A stretch of DNA of 64,000 bases from Tateyamaria omphalii (GTDB taxonomy: Bacteria; Pseudomonadota; Alphaproteobacteria; Rhodobacterales; Rhodobacteraceae): the NCBI RefSeq assembly GCF_014651375.1, contig NZ_BMWT01000007.1:1-64000 (forward strand), read 5' to 3'. The position numbers were made by a program, and so were the translations under genes. Below are positions 8,920-17,656 of the stretch, piece after piece; the stretch's first letter is position 1; every line of letters starts with the position of its first letter. Under the pieces are notes generated by a model. It saw nothing but the letters and a program-made list of their open reading frames with translations. It ran no database searches and was not told the origin of the DNA.

Positions 8920-9738
8920 TCAGGCGACGCGCGGGAAATCGCGCTTGAGTGGTAGGTTAAAGACGGTGAATTCAGAGCCGTCCCAATGGTAAAGAAGGAA
9001 ATTCGGCGGCTCGAGAATAAGAGAGAAGTTGCGCCTGTCCTCTGCCGCAGAGGTCCAGAAATCGCTGAAATTCGGATCAACCTGCACCACTGTGCTTGAC
9101 CCTGAACTGACAAGGGCACCCGCCCAAATCCGCTGGAACACACGGTGGACGTGGCCGCAGGGTATGAGCTTTACCTGCGGATGGCGCGCGATTGTGGCGT
9201 GAAGCGGTCTTGCCCAGGTCACCGTGGGGTCCTGACAATAGGCGGACACCGGAATCTGGCACTGGAACGGTGGGTGGTGCAGCACCACAACCGTCGGCAT
9301 ATCGGGCTCTTCCGACAGAACGGTGTCCAACTCTTCGGACATTGCTTCCGTCCAATTGGGCAGCTCCCCCTCACCAAGCGTGTTGATGCAAACAAAACGA
9401 TGCGTTCCGACGGTTTCTGCACGCAGCACGGGACGGGTGTCATTTCCCATCATCACATGCTCGGGGAACACCTTGGCGAAGGTCTCGTAATCATCATGCC
9501 CGCCCGGCACGACGAACACCGGGATGTCCGACAAATCAGTCGCCGCGCGCGCCGCACGCATCGCCGACAGCGACCCGTCATGGGTCAAATCCCCCGTCAC
9601 AACCAGAGCATCTGGCGAGAATTCGGGGCCGGTAACGGTGCGCACCGCATCCGCTGCCAATGCTCTTGAATCAAGTTTTCCTCCAAGAAGCGCGCCGTCC
9701 GGCATGCAATGAAAGTCGGTCAGGTGGGCAATCAGCAT
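8920..9738 (-). CDS. Calcineurin-like metallophosphoesterase
   Basis: 272 residues with the metallophosphoesterase motif series: HLTDFHC (DxH), VVTGDLTHDG, PGGHDDY (normally GNHD, here Gly for Asn), VLHHPPF and CGHVHRVF. The overall layout is like CpdA/Icc-type phosphodiesterases. The gene overlaps idi by seven bases and is preceded by an AAAGGAT site. In a prenyl-glycolipid operon it could hydrolyse a prenyl diphosphate or a phosphodiester intermediate; a cyclic-nucleotide role is equally compatible with the fold. The missing Asn of the GNHD block would remove one usual metal ligand, so activity is not certain. Confidence 0.8.
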   Translation of the reverse strand: MLIAHLTDFHCMPDGALLGGKLDSRALAADAVRTVTGPEFSPDALVVTGDLTHDGSLSAMRAARAATDLSDIPVFVVPGGHDDYETFAKVFPEHVMMGNDTRPVLRAETVGTHRFVCINTLGEGELPNWTEAMSEELDTVLSEEPDMPTVVVLHHPPFQCQIPVSAYCQDPTVTWARPLHATIARHPQVKLIPCGHVHRVFQRIWAGALVSSGSSTVVQVDPNFSDFWTSAAEDRRNFSLILEPPNFLLYHWDGSEFTVFNLPLKRDFPRVA

Positions 9739-10289
9739 GCGGGTATCCTTTGCTTTGCAAGCGGTTCATCGAAATCCGGGAAATCGGCCAACAGGCGGTC
9801 CCACTCCATCCGGAACCAGGGCGTGAACTGCTCGGGGGCCCGCGACATCCACTCCGCAAGCTCCTGACGCGGCATCCAAGCGACGTCCTCGACCTCTTCT
9901 GCCACCAGCACTGGCGTGTCATCGGACCGGGCAATCAAAACGTGGCAAAGCTCATGCTCGGATCCGACCGATCCAAAACGGGCGTGGTATTCGAAACTGT
10001 ACAGACGACGGCTGCGCGCGCGCAGACCAAGCTCTTCACCGAGCCGACGAAAGGCCGCATCTTCAATCTGCTCACCCGGCGCAGGATGGCTGCAGCATGC
10101 ATTGGACCAATATCCGGGCCACAGCATCTTTTGCGCCGCGCGCTTTTGAACAAGGTGCCGCCCCTGACTGTCCACGAGATGTACGGAAAAGGCGCGATGC
10201 AGTTTTCCGTCGCCCAGATGCGCCGCGCGTTTGCCAAAGGTCCCGATCTCGACATCGTTCTCATCGACCAAAATTACGTTCTCCGTCAC
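9732..10289 (-). CDS. idi: Isopentenyl-diphosphate delta-isomerase, type I (Nudix fold)
   Basis: 185 residues from a GTG start at 10289, chosen because AGGAGA lies eight bases ahead and the protein then begins VTENVILVDENDVEIG, as IDI-1 enzymes do. The catalytic Cys region is WSNACCSHP, the Nudix-type EDAAFRRLGEELGL follows, and the second catalytic block is SEHELCHVLI. The enzyme interconverts IPP and DMAPP. Many bacteria using the MEP pathway do not need it, so its presence next to dxs and two prenyl synthase-like genes shows that the operon is tuned to give balanced C5 units for prenyl chain building. Confidence 0.93.
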   Translation of the reverse strand: MTENVILVDENDVEIGTFGKRAAHLGDGKLHRAFSVHLVDSQGRHLVQKRAAQKMLWPGYWSNACCSHPAPGEQIEDAAFRRLGEELGLRARSRRLYSFEYHARFGSVGSEHELCHVLIARSDDTPVLVAEEVEDVAWMPRQELAEWMSRAPEQFTPWFRMEWDRLLADFPDFDEPLAKQRIPAC

Positions 10290-10308
10290 GTCATACTCTC
10301 CTGCAGTT

Positions 10309-11979
10309 TCAAACCAGTCCGACCTGCACCCGGTTGCTGGGCGCCAGATCAGACACGATATGCCCGCCATCGAGCCGCAAAACGCGCGTCCCAAGTTCAG
10401 CGAGGTCTTCCCGATGCGTGATAATCAGCAACGCCTGATGCGGCTTGCGGCCATCGATGATCGCCTTGAGGGTCCTGATCTCCAAATTGCGGTCCAGACC
10501 GGTGGTCGCCTCATCAAGGATCATCAGCCCACTCTGGGCCGCGAGCATCCGCGCAAGGCAAAGCCGTTGCCGCTCTCCACCCGAAAGCTCGATACCATGC
10601 GCACCAATGCTGGTGTCATATCCATCCGGAAGGCGTTCAATGAATGCTTCCGCACCCGCGCAACGCGCCGCCGACTGGATCGCCGCCTGGCTGATCCCGG
10701 AATCAAATGCCGTGATGTTCTCGGAAATTGTCCCTGTCAGCAGAACGGGTTCCTGTAGGGCACAGGCAACAAAACGCTTCCGGACACTCTCGTCGATTTC
10801 GTCCAACGTCTGGCCCATAATCTCGATGCGGCCAGCATTGGGTTCCAGCAATCCGGTCAACAACCGCACGAGCGTGCTCTTGCCACTGCCCGATGGCCCC
10901 AGAACAAAGACAACTTCACCTTGTTCGATCCGAAGCGAGAATTTCTCCAGGATGGGCGGACGACCATCATATCGGAATTCGACATCCGTCAACGCAAGGG
11001 CCGGGGACGTGCCGGGCTCGCACTCCAGCATGCGCGCCGATGCCGGACGGGTGCGCCGCGCAAGGATGTTTGACCAGCGTTCGGTGTATTCTGAAATGCG
11101 CTGGTAGTGCTCCCAGGCATTCGGCAAACGCGACAATGGCTCGAACAGGCGGGACGCAAACATCTGAAACGCAATGAGTTCGCCAAGCGACATGGTTTCT
11201 TGCATCACGGCTGACGCGCCAATGAAGATCACAACCGTTTCGACAGCACGCGAAACCATCTTCGATGCACCTGCCGCTGCCATTGTTGCACGCGACGCGT
11301 CCATACCCTGCCGCAGGGCCTGTTCCGAACTTTCCCGCAATCCGTCTGCCGCACGACGAGATAGCCCAAAGGCACGCAGCGTCTCGATCGCCTGGACCTT
11401 GCTTTGCAGGTCACTGACGAACTTGTCGTATTCCTTGAGAGACGCGCGCACCACCGGCTTAACGAATGGTCGAAAGGCCGCGTAGATAAGGAAGTGGATC
11501 GCGAACCCAACCAGTACGGCCGCAAAAAGCGTCCCATTCACCACGAAAAGAGCCACCGCGAATAAGGTCGATGAAAAGACCATGTTCACCAGGAAGGTGA
11601 TCAGTTCCTTGAGGTGGTTTCGATACAAATTCAGGGAAATGACCTGGGCACAGATTTGGCGCCCGGACTCGCCCAATAAGTCGGAGTTCGGCAATAGGAA
11701 CGTCGTGTCTACAAGCGCGTCACCGTAGGATGCCGCCATCTCGGCAGCCTTGAATGCCACGATCTGACCACGCAGCATCGTAATGATGGCTTCGAATATC
11801 CCTGCAATCACCAGCACCATGACGATGACGGACAACGTGGAAAACGCCTTGTGGGGAATGACACGATCAACAGTCGCACCAAGCGCCAGGGGAAACGCAA
11901 AGCTGACCAACGTTCCAATCATGGAAATCGCGATCAGCGTGCTTAACCCGTGGCGGGTCAGTTTTCCTGGTGCGGCCAT
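10309..11979 (-). CDS. ABC exporter, fused membrane and ATPase domains
   Basis: About 556 residues from ATG 11979 (a GTG at 11988 is possible). The N-terminal half has about five or six membrane helices (for example TLSVIVMVLVIAGIFEAII), and the C-terminal half is a complete ATPase: Walker A GPSGSGKST, signature LSGGERQRLCLARM, Walker B LMILDEATTGLD and a switch His in IITHRED. There is no N-terminal C39 peptidase domain, so it is not a leader-cleaving bacteriocin exporter. With the HlyD adaptor of the same operon it forms a type-I-like export system. Related pairs export glycolipids or peptides. It follows the prenyl synthase-like gene A with no gap. Confidence 0.88.
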   Translation of the reverse strand: MAAPGKLTRHGLSTLIAISMIGTLVSFAFPLALGATVDRVIPHKAFSTLSVIVMVLVIAGIFEAIITMLRGQIVAFKAAEMAASYGDALVDTTFLLPNSDLLGESGRQICAQVISLNLYRNHLKELITFLVNMVFSSTLFAVALFVVNGTLFAAVLVGFAIHFLIYAAFRPFVKPVVRASLKEYDKFVSDLQSKVQAIETLRAFGLSRRAADGLRESSEQALRQGMDASRATMAAAGASKMVSRAVETVVIFIGASAVMQETMSLGELIAFQMFASRLFEPLSRLPNAWEHYQRISEYTERWSNILARRTRPASARMLECEPGTSPALALTDVEFRYDGRPPILEKFSLRIEQGEVVFVLGPSGSGKSTLVRLLTGLLEPNAGRIEIMGQTLDEIDESVRKRFVACALQEPVLLTGTISENITAFDSGISQAAIQSAARCAGAEAFIERLPDGYDTSIGAHGIELSGGERQRLCLARMLAAQSGLMILDEATTGLDRNLEIRTLKAIIDGRKPHQALLIITHREDLAELGTRVLRLDGGHIVSDLAPSNRVQVGLV

Positions 11980-11988
11980 CGATGTCAC

Positions 11989-12963
11989 TCAAACCGTCAT
12001 GGGCTGGGCCATTTCGGGCACGAAACGCGTTGCCTCGATCTTTCTACGGGTCGCACGGATCGCTCCTTCAACACGCTCCGACGCCGCCGTCAGACGGTCT
12101 GAAAGCCGCTTGTACCCGGCCTGCTCCGACTGATCCCGCAAATCCAACAGACGCTCACGCGCCGCAGCGATCAGTTCTGATTGAAAATCCTCCGCTTGGA
12201 TGGCCGTGCCACAGGCGGAAACATCGCGGGCGGCAATGGCACGGGCCAGCCGCGCGTGCCGCCCTTGCAAGAGAGCGATCGGTCGGGTCGTGTTTGCGCC
12301 CGCTTCGATGTCCACCTCGATATCAAAAATGTCGTCAAGCTGTGCACACCAATCGCCAAACTTCCCGGCCAAACGGACCAGATCGTTGCACCGTTCCGGC
12401 GATAGCCTGTCACATGTCATCGCGTGGGCAATGGTTTCGTGGAACGCGCCGATGCGGCGTTCACCCGCTTGCGCCATGCGCTTCAGGCGGGCCAGGGTCT
12501 GCGGTTCCGGCTGCGGTTTGCCCTCGTTCACGAAACCGGGAATGAGAGGATACACTTCACGCAGAAAGACATCTTCCTGCCGGCCAAAGAACCATTGCGG
12601 GCGGCGCAGCGCCTCGAAGATCAGCAGGTAAACCAGCATCATGTGACCGGGAGACATCCGTTCGTCCCCGTCCAGGAAATCATCCGTAACGGATGTCGTG
12701 AGGCTGATGAACAACGGCCCCGACGCCCGATCAATCACCGACCCAATGTCCTCTTCATTCAGGTCCAGAGCCTGTTCGACCAGCCAAATCGCAGGATAGC
12801 CCATGCACTTGCCCGCGATGTAATGCAGGCAATCCTCCAGCTCGGTTTCCGGCAATTGCGGCACACCACGCAGTATGACCTTGCAATGGTTGCGCACGGC
12901 TGCGCGCGTCTTTCCCGCGTCCAGCACTCTTTCCAATACATCGGATACGTAGACAACGGTCAT
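11989..12963 (-). CDS. Isoprenyl-diphosphate-synthase-like protein A
   Basis: 324 residues, largely helical. Two aspartate-rich motifs are visible at the right spacing for a class I trans-isoprenyl diphosphate synthase fold: SVTDDFLDGDER and CAQLDDIFDIEVD. The rest is far from housekeeping IspA or IspB proteins: I do not see the usual KT, RP or GGxR signatures near the first motif. It could therefore be a chain-length synthase, a prenyl transferase that joins a prenyl chain to a polar acceptor, or a terpene cyclase. The start ATG overlaps the GT-B stop by four bases, so the two are coupled. Confidence 0.7.
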   Translation of the reverse strand: MTVVYVSDVLERVLDAGKTRAAVRNHCKVILRGVPQLPETELEDCLHYIAGKCMGYPAIWLVEQALDLNEEDIGSVIDRASGPLFISLTTSVTDDFLDGDERMSPGHMMLVYLLIFEALRRPQWFFGRQEDVFLREVYPLIPGFVNEGKPQPEPQTLARLKRMAQAGERRIGAFHETIAHAMTCDRLSPERCNDLVRLAGKFGDWCAQLDDIFDIEVDIEAGANTTRPIALLQGRHARLARAIAARDVSACGTAIQAEDFQSELIAAARERLLDLRDQSEQAGYKRLSDRLTAASERVEGAIRATRRKIEATRFVPEMAQPMTV

Positions 12964-14153
12964 GGTTGGGCAATCTCCTGTAGAGGTTTGAAAGGCATTT
13001 GAGAGATCAGTCGCGACACCCGCGGACCAGTCCGGAACGCGCCAAGCACGTCGCGAATGAAACCGGGCACTTCCGCCTTCGCCGTCGTGACAAGCGTGTC
13101 GTCACCGTTCACCAAGCGCTCTGTCGCCGTCACCAACGCCGGCATGTCACGGAAAAATCCACCAAGACCTGTGTCGGCAACCAGCTCGCCCACCCAGGTT
13201 TCCATCGGCAGCCCGGAATCCATAGCCAGAACCGGGATACCGCGCGCCAACGCCTCGAACACCGTCGATGGCGCGGACTTGCAAATAAAGGCCCTGCGCT
13301 CCAGCTGGGCAAGATCATCAAGCCGGGACAGATATTCATCTACGGGCAATGCGCCATCGATGCGCCACGCAAGCCCTCTGGACCGCGCAAACCGAACAAT
13401 AAGGTCAAGCAAACGGTCATTGCCGCTGCAAATGATCTGCAACTCAAGCCCGCGACCTGCATCTGCCAAACGTTCGATCAGCGGCCAATACTCGTCCCCA
13501 CCACGATTGATGAACAAACCCAGGTTAAGAGGCACCTGCATCCCGAACGATGGGGCAGAGATCATCGGACCCATCACACTGACCCTGTCCGGATCCAACT
13601 CCGGCAGCGCCGCCAGCAGACGCCGCGCACCCGCCTCTGTCTGAACAATCTGCAGATCAGGCGCGGCACTCACATGCACCGGCAGGGTCAAAAGCCCATC
13701 ATTGGTGACATAATTCACCACCTGCGGACCTCGCACACGCGCCGGACCAAGCGCGTCGCACACAAGGCGTGAAATCAGCCCCTTCGTTCCAATGACAACG
13801 TCCGGGGCACCGGCACTGATCCGGTCCCGCACCTTTCCGAAACCCAACTCGTCGCTGGACAGTTTCCCGCTTTCAACTGAACTGTGAACCTCAGCAATCA
13901 GAGCGTCATATTGAGCCCGCCGTGTTTGTGGGCTGTCGGCCGACTGCGAAAGCCCGCGTATCCGCTGTCCGATTTCTGCGAAATAGGGGCAGAAGTCCTC
14001 GAAACTCTCATGCTCGATTTCGTCAAACAGCCCGGACTGATCCAGGGCCGATTGCAACCGTTTCGCCGACAAACGATTTCCCAGCTCACCCCAGCTACGG
14101 GACGAAAAGATCAATACGCGCGACCGACGCGCTGTACCTGCATCAAGCGACAT
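12960..14153 (-). CDS. GT-B glycosyltransferase, MurG/MGDG-synthase-like
   Basis: 397 residues, starting at ATG 14153 (MSLDAGTARRSRVLIFSS), which overlaps the amidotransferase stop by 11 bases. The layout is that of a two-Rossmann GT-B enzyme: an N-terminal nucleotide-like start VLIFSSRSWGELGNRLSAKR, a middle VIGTKGLISRL, and a C-terminal donor-binding region AFICKSAPSTVFEALARGIPVLAMD, where the SxxTxxEA pattern is the MurG/GT28 signature. Such enzymes attach sugars to lipid acceptors. Several glycosyltransferases of phosphoglycolipid antibiotics belong to this class, which fits the neighbourhood, but donor and acceptor are not determined. Confidence 0.8.
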   Translation of the reverse strand: MSLDAGTARRSRVLIFSSRSWGELGNRLSAKRLQSALDQSGLFDEIEHESFEDFCPYFAEIGQRIRGLSQSADSPQTRRAQYDALIAEVHSSVESGKLSSDELGFGKVRDRISAGAPDVVIGTKGLISRLVCDALGPARVRGPQVVNYVTNDGLLTLPVHVSAAPDLQIVQTEAGARRLLAALPELDPDRVSVMGPMISAPSFGMQVPLNLGLFINRGGDEYWPLIERLADAGRGLELQIICSGNDRLLDLIVRFARSRGLAWRIDGALPVDEYLSRLDDLAQLERRAFICKSAPSTVFEALARGIPVLAMDSGLPMETWVGELVADTGLGGFFRDMPALVTATERLVNGDDTLVTTAKAEVPGFIRDVLGAFRTGPRVSRLISQMPFKPLQEIAQP

Positions 14154-16017
14154 GACGTATCCCCCATGTGTCCTGCCAAAGCTGCAGGCAAAACAACGAC
14201 CAGATCTGTTTCGACAAATCGGCTTCGCCCCGCATGTGCCGTGACAGCAAGCTCGACACGGCCTCGGGCCGGAACAGGCCACCCCGTTGCACGGTGGCAG
14301 GGCTCAGCGTGTCACAAATCCGCTCGCGCAAGCTCGAGCGCAAAAGCCGACCCATCGGCAGCCGGAAGCCGCGTTTCTTGCGTTTCAACAACTTTGGATC
14401 GAGATGCGCCTCGGCAATGCGCCGCAGAATCTGCTTGCCCTTGCCGCGCTTCAGCAAATGCTCAAGCGGCAATGCAAAGGCGAATTCAACCACGTCCTGA
14501 TCCAGGTAGGGCGAGCGAAACTCGATCCCGTTAATCATACTGCCCCGGTCCAACTTGGGCAGAATCCGCGATTGCAGGAAATCGCCAAGCATCACGCGGC
14601 GCAGTGCTTCGGGCCCGTCGCCACCAGGCTGATCAGCCTGTGCAAATGCGATGTCAGGCAGCAGAATGTTCGACAGCTCAACCGGGTCAAACGCAGACGC
14701 GGCTGCGCGAAATTTCAGGCCATCCGGCACCCCCAGCGCACGCACCAGCATCTGCGCAACATGTCCGGGGCCCATGTCACGCCCGGACCGTCCAAACGGC
14801 AAAGCCCTAAGCAACCGCCGCGACAACTGCCCCGATGGGTCGAATTTCTCGACCGACCTCAGGGTGCCCAAGGCGCGATACATCGCATAACCCATGAACA
14901 GGTCGTCGGCGCCATCGCCCGTCAAAAACGCCTTTACATGACCCTGCGCCTGACCGGTGATCGCGGCAATGGCTAGGTACGAAGGATCAGCAATCGGTTC
15001 GTCCAAAGGCGCAAGAAAACGATCAATGCCCGCATTGAGATCTTCGCTCCCGAGATGCACGGGAACATGGGACAATCCGAGCTGCCGCGCGGTCAGTGCA
15101 GCATGCTCAAGATCACCGCTGTCGTCGTTGTCGAACGTCGCCGTGTAACACGTGATTTGATGATCACGCGCCTGTTCCTGCACGGCCAGAGCCGCGATTA
15201 GGCTCGAGTCGAGCCCGCCACTTAACAGAATGGCCTTTCGGTTGTCCTGAAACCGAAGACGCTGCGACACCGACCGGCGCAACAACGTTTCCAGGTGCGC
15301 TGCACTGCCGTCCAAACACCCACGCTCGGTCACGGGTGCCTTGTCCGAAGCAGGCTGCCAGTACCGCGCTCGGGTCAGACCATTGTCGGAAATGACCACC
15401 ACCTCGCCGGGTGAAACCTTGTCTATGTCGCGCGCCAACGCGCAGTTGGCAGGCACAGCATTCAGCAAGAAGTAATCACGCAGCGCATCGACATTCAGGG
15501 ATCCGCGCGTTTGCGCCGCCTGAAGCGGGCCAGCTTCGGACGCGAAATGGACCCCAGACTGGTCATGAGTGAAGTAGAGCGGCTTTTTTCCAATGTAGTC
15601 GCGCGCAAGGATCAAGGCACCACGTGATTGGTCCACGATGGCCAGCGCAAACATGCCCCGCAACAGCCGGAGCGCGCCCTCACCATCGCGCCGCCACAGC
15701 GCTGCGATCAATTCGCATTCGGATGTTGTTTTCAGAACCCCGCCCGCAGAACACCATGCATCACGCAGCACGTGGTAGTTGTAGATCTCTCCGTTGAACA
15801 CAACGACAATATTGCCATCGTCACTTTGGTACGGTTGGGCAGCGCTGGCATCGTCGTGAAATGACAACAACGCGTGCCCCAGAACAAAATTCTTGCCCTT
15901 CAGCACCCGCTGCCCTTCCGGACCACGATGTGCGAGACGCCCAAGCTCGCGTTCGCACCAATCCGGATCGGTTTGATCCAGTGCGTTCGTCGCCCAGTGT
16001 CCGATGATCCCACACAT
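14143..16017 (-). CDS. asnB: Asparagine-synthetase-type glutamine amidotransferase
   Basis: 624 residues. The N-terminal Ntn glutaminase domain begins MCGIIGHW with the nucleophile Cys2, and the C-terminal ATP-pyrophosphatase domain has the PP-loop LLSGGLDSSLIAAL. The family activates a carboxylate by adenylation and amidates it with ammonia from glutamine. In housekeeping metabolism the product is asparagine, but in biosynthetic operons such proteins amidate uronic acids or form other amide bonds. The gene lies 14 bases after the carbamoyltransferase with a GGGGGAT site. Its context supports a tailoring role; the sequence alone cannot exclude asparagine synthesis. Confidence 0.92.
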   Translation of the reverse strand: MCGIIGHWATNALDQTDPDWCERELGRLAHRGPEGQRVLKGKNFVLGHALLSFHDDASAAQPYQSDDGNIVVVFNGEIYNYHVLRDAWCSAGGVLKTTSECELIAALWRRDGEGALRLLRGMFALAIVDQSRGALILARDYIGKKPLYFTHDQSGVHFASEAGPLQAAQTRGSLNVDALRDYFLLNAVPANCALARDIDKVSPGEVVVISDNGLTRARYWQPASDKAPVTERGCLDGSAAHLETLLRRSVSQRLRFQDNRKAILLSGGLDSSLIAALAVQEQARDHQITCYTATFDNDDSGDLEHAALTARQLGLSHVPVHLGSEDLNAGIDRFLAPLDEPIADPSYLAIAAITGQAQGHVKAFLTGDGADDLFMGYAMYRALGTLRSVEKFDPSGQLSRRLLRALPFGRSGRDMGPGHVAQMLVRALGVPDGLKFRAAASAFDPVELSNILLPDIAFAQADQPGGDGPEALRRVMLGDFLQSRILPKLDRGSMINGIEFRSPYLDQDVVEFAFALPLEHLLKRGKGKQILRRIAEAHLDPKLLKRKKRGFRLPMGRLLRSSLRERICDTLSPATVQRGGLFRPEAVSSLLSRHMRGEADLSKQIWSLFCLQLWQDTWGIRHVA

Positions 16018-16031
16018 CTACTGCGATCCCC

Positions 16032-17618
16032 CTAGGATGCCACCACAAGCCGGTCGGCAAGGACGTAGGCATCGACAGTGCCGGACGGGAAATCGTCGAA
16101 AACATCGCTTTCGGTCAGGCAAATGGGCCGACCGCCAGAGTTCAGCGACGTGTTGATCAGCGCCGGCGATCCCGACAACGGCTCGAACTCACCAAGCACC
16201 GCGTGCACAAAGGGGTTCTGGCTTTGGGAAACGGTCTGAATGCGCGCCGTGTTGTCGACATGCGCCGCCGCACCAAAGCCAAGTCCCGTGACATCGAAAT
16301 TAAACAGCATCGCCGGGGACTCCGGCCGACCGGGTAGAATACGGGCAAACGTCTCTTCCCGCATGATCGGGGCAAGCGGACGGAAACTTTCGCGCCCCTT
16401 CAGACGCTCACTCACCCGTTCCTTGACCCCTGGCACATTCGGGTCGGCCAGTATCGACCGATTGCCAAGGGCCCGCGGCCCGATTTCGGACTGGCCCTGC
16501 GCAACTGCAATCACCTTGCCCTCGGCCAACATGCGGCCCACCCGCTGCGGGGACGCGTCCACAGAGGACATCCCGCGTTGCGCAAGAAATCGCGCCGCTG
16601 TCTCAGGCGTCACCGGATCGCCAAGCGCGCACAGGGCAAACGCACCGGGTTGCACCCCGTCGACAAACATCTGTGCATACAAGGCCGCACCCAGTGCCTG
16701 CCCCGCATCGTTGCAGGCTGACGGTACGAACAGCGGCACGCTCAGCGCATTGCGCAACGCCGAATTGGCCACAATGTTCAGGGCGCAACCACCGGACAGG
16801 GCCACGGCCTGCGCATTGTGTTCACCCACCGCCTCGGTGACGCGCCCGATGATCGCACTGACGAACAAATCCTGAAGGCTCGCCACAAGGCGGCACTTGC
16901 CATCGAAATCAAGTGAACCGCCAAGCTCACCCAGCAACCGGTCCGCCTGTTGCGTCTGGTCGGGTTCGGACAAATCGGCAATGCAGGGGTCAACATCGCG
17001 CAAAGCCGCACTTTCGCGGGCACCAGGCCCCTGAAAACCACCAAGCGCCATTGCTTTCCCGGCAACGCCCGGATGACGCCCCAAGCCAACAAGGTACCCG
17101 ACCGAACTCCACCCGAAGCCTGTGCCAAACCACGGCATCAGGTTCCAATCCACAAGCTGCAAACGCCCGTCCGCATAGAAGTACAAAGCGTTGCGCGAGA
17201 AGACCCCCCTGCCCTCGTTCACAAGGATCAATGTGCGATCACGCCACCCCGCCTCGTGCAGGCCCAGAACAGCATGGGACACTTCATGTGAGACGATTGT
17301 GCAGGGAATATCCCGCCCGAACATGGAACTGACCGTGTTGTAGTGAAGCTTTCGCTCCGAAATCAGCGCACGCTCAGCCAGGTCCGGTTGTGGAACATCA
17401 AGGATGTTCCTGCGAAAATGACTGCTTGATGCAATGCGCCCAATCCGGTTCGGATCAAAGGACGGATGCGCGCGCACGGCCTTGAGAGCAGCATCGACGC
17501 GGGTTTCATAGCGCACACGCGTCAGCCGCTCCGTCTCCATTGTGAAGACAAGCTCGCCCTCATCCCACAGGCAAACGCCTGTATCATGGCCAAGCGAATG
17601 TAGTCCCAAAGTGAGCAT
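16032..17618 (-). CDS. NodU/CmcH-family carbamoyltransferase
   Basis: 528 residues. It begins MLTLGLHSLGHDTGVCL, as carbamoyltransferases of this family do. The Kae1-like metal site appears as SHEVSHAVLGLHEAG, and the C-terminal YrdC-like/active-site block is GQSEIGPRALGNRSILADP, nearly invariant in the family. These enzymes move a carbamoyl group from carbamoyl phosphate, through an adenylate, to a hydroxyl of a sugar or antibiotic (NodU, TobZ, CmcH, MoeM5). A clear AAGGAG site precedes ATG 17618. Together with the amidotransferase and radical SAM neighbours it points to a decorated sugar. Confidence 0.93.
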   Translation of the reverse strand: MLTLGLHSLGHDTGVCLWDEGELVFTMETERLTRVRYETRVDAALKAVRAHPSFDPNRIGRIASSSHFRRNILDVPQPDLAERALISERKLHYNTVSSMFGRDIPCTIVSHEVSHAVLGLHEAGWRDRTLILVNEGRGVFSRNALYFYADGRLQLVDWNLMPWFGTGFGWSSVGYLVGLGRHPGVAGKAMALGGFQGPGARESAALRDVDPCIADLSEPDQTQQADRLLGELGGSLDFDGKCRLVASLQDLFVSAIIGRVTEAVGEHNAQAVALSGGCALNIVANSALRNALSVPLFVPSACNDAGQALGAALYAQMFVDGVQPGAFALCALGDPVTPETAARFLAQRGMSSVDASPQRVGRMLAEGKVIAVAQGQSEIGPRALGNRSILADPNVPGVKERVSERLKGRESFRPLAPIMREETFARILPGRPESPAMLFNFDVTGLGFGAAAHVDNTARIQTVSQSQNPFVHAVLGEFEPLSGSPALINTSLNSGGRPICLTESDVFDDFPSGTVDAYVLADRLVVAS

Positions 17619-17656
17619 TGCGATACTCCTTGCGGTCTAGTTGAGGTGGCGGATCA

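Noticed and set aside
14154-14282. N-terminal extension of the GT-B glycosyltransferase
   Set aside because: The extra 43 residues are Cys/Arg-rich and unlike the family; they lie inside asnB. ATG 14153 gives a normal Rossmann start and an 11-base overlap.
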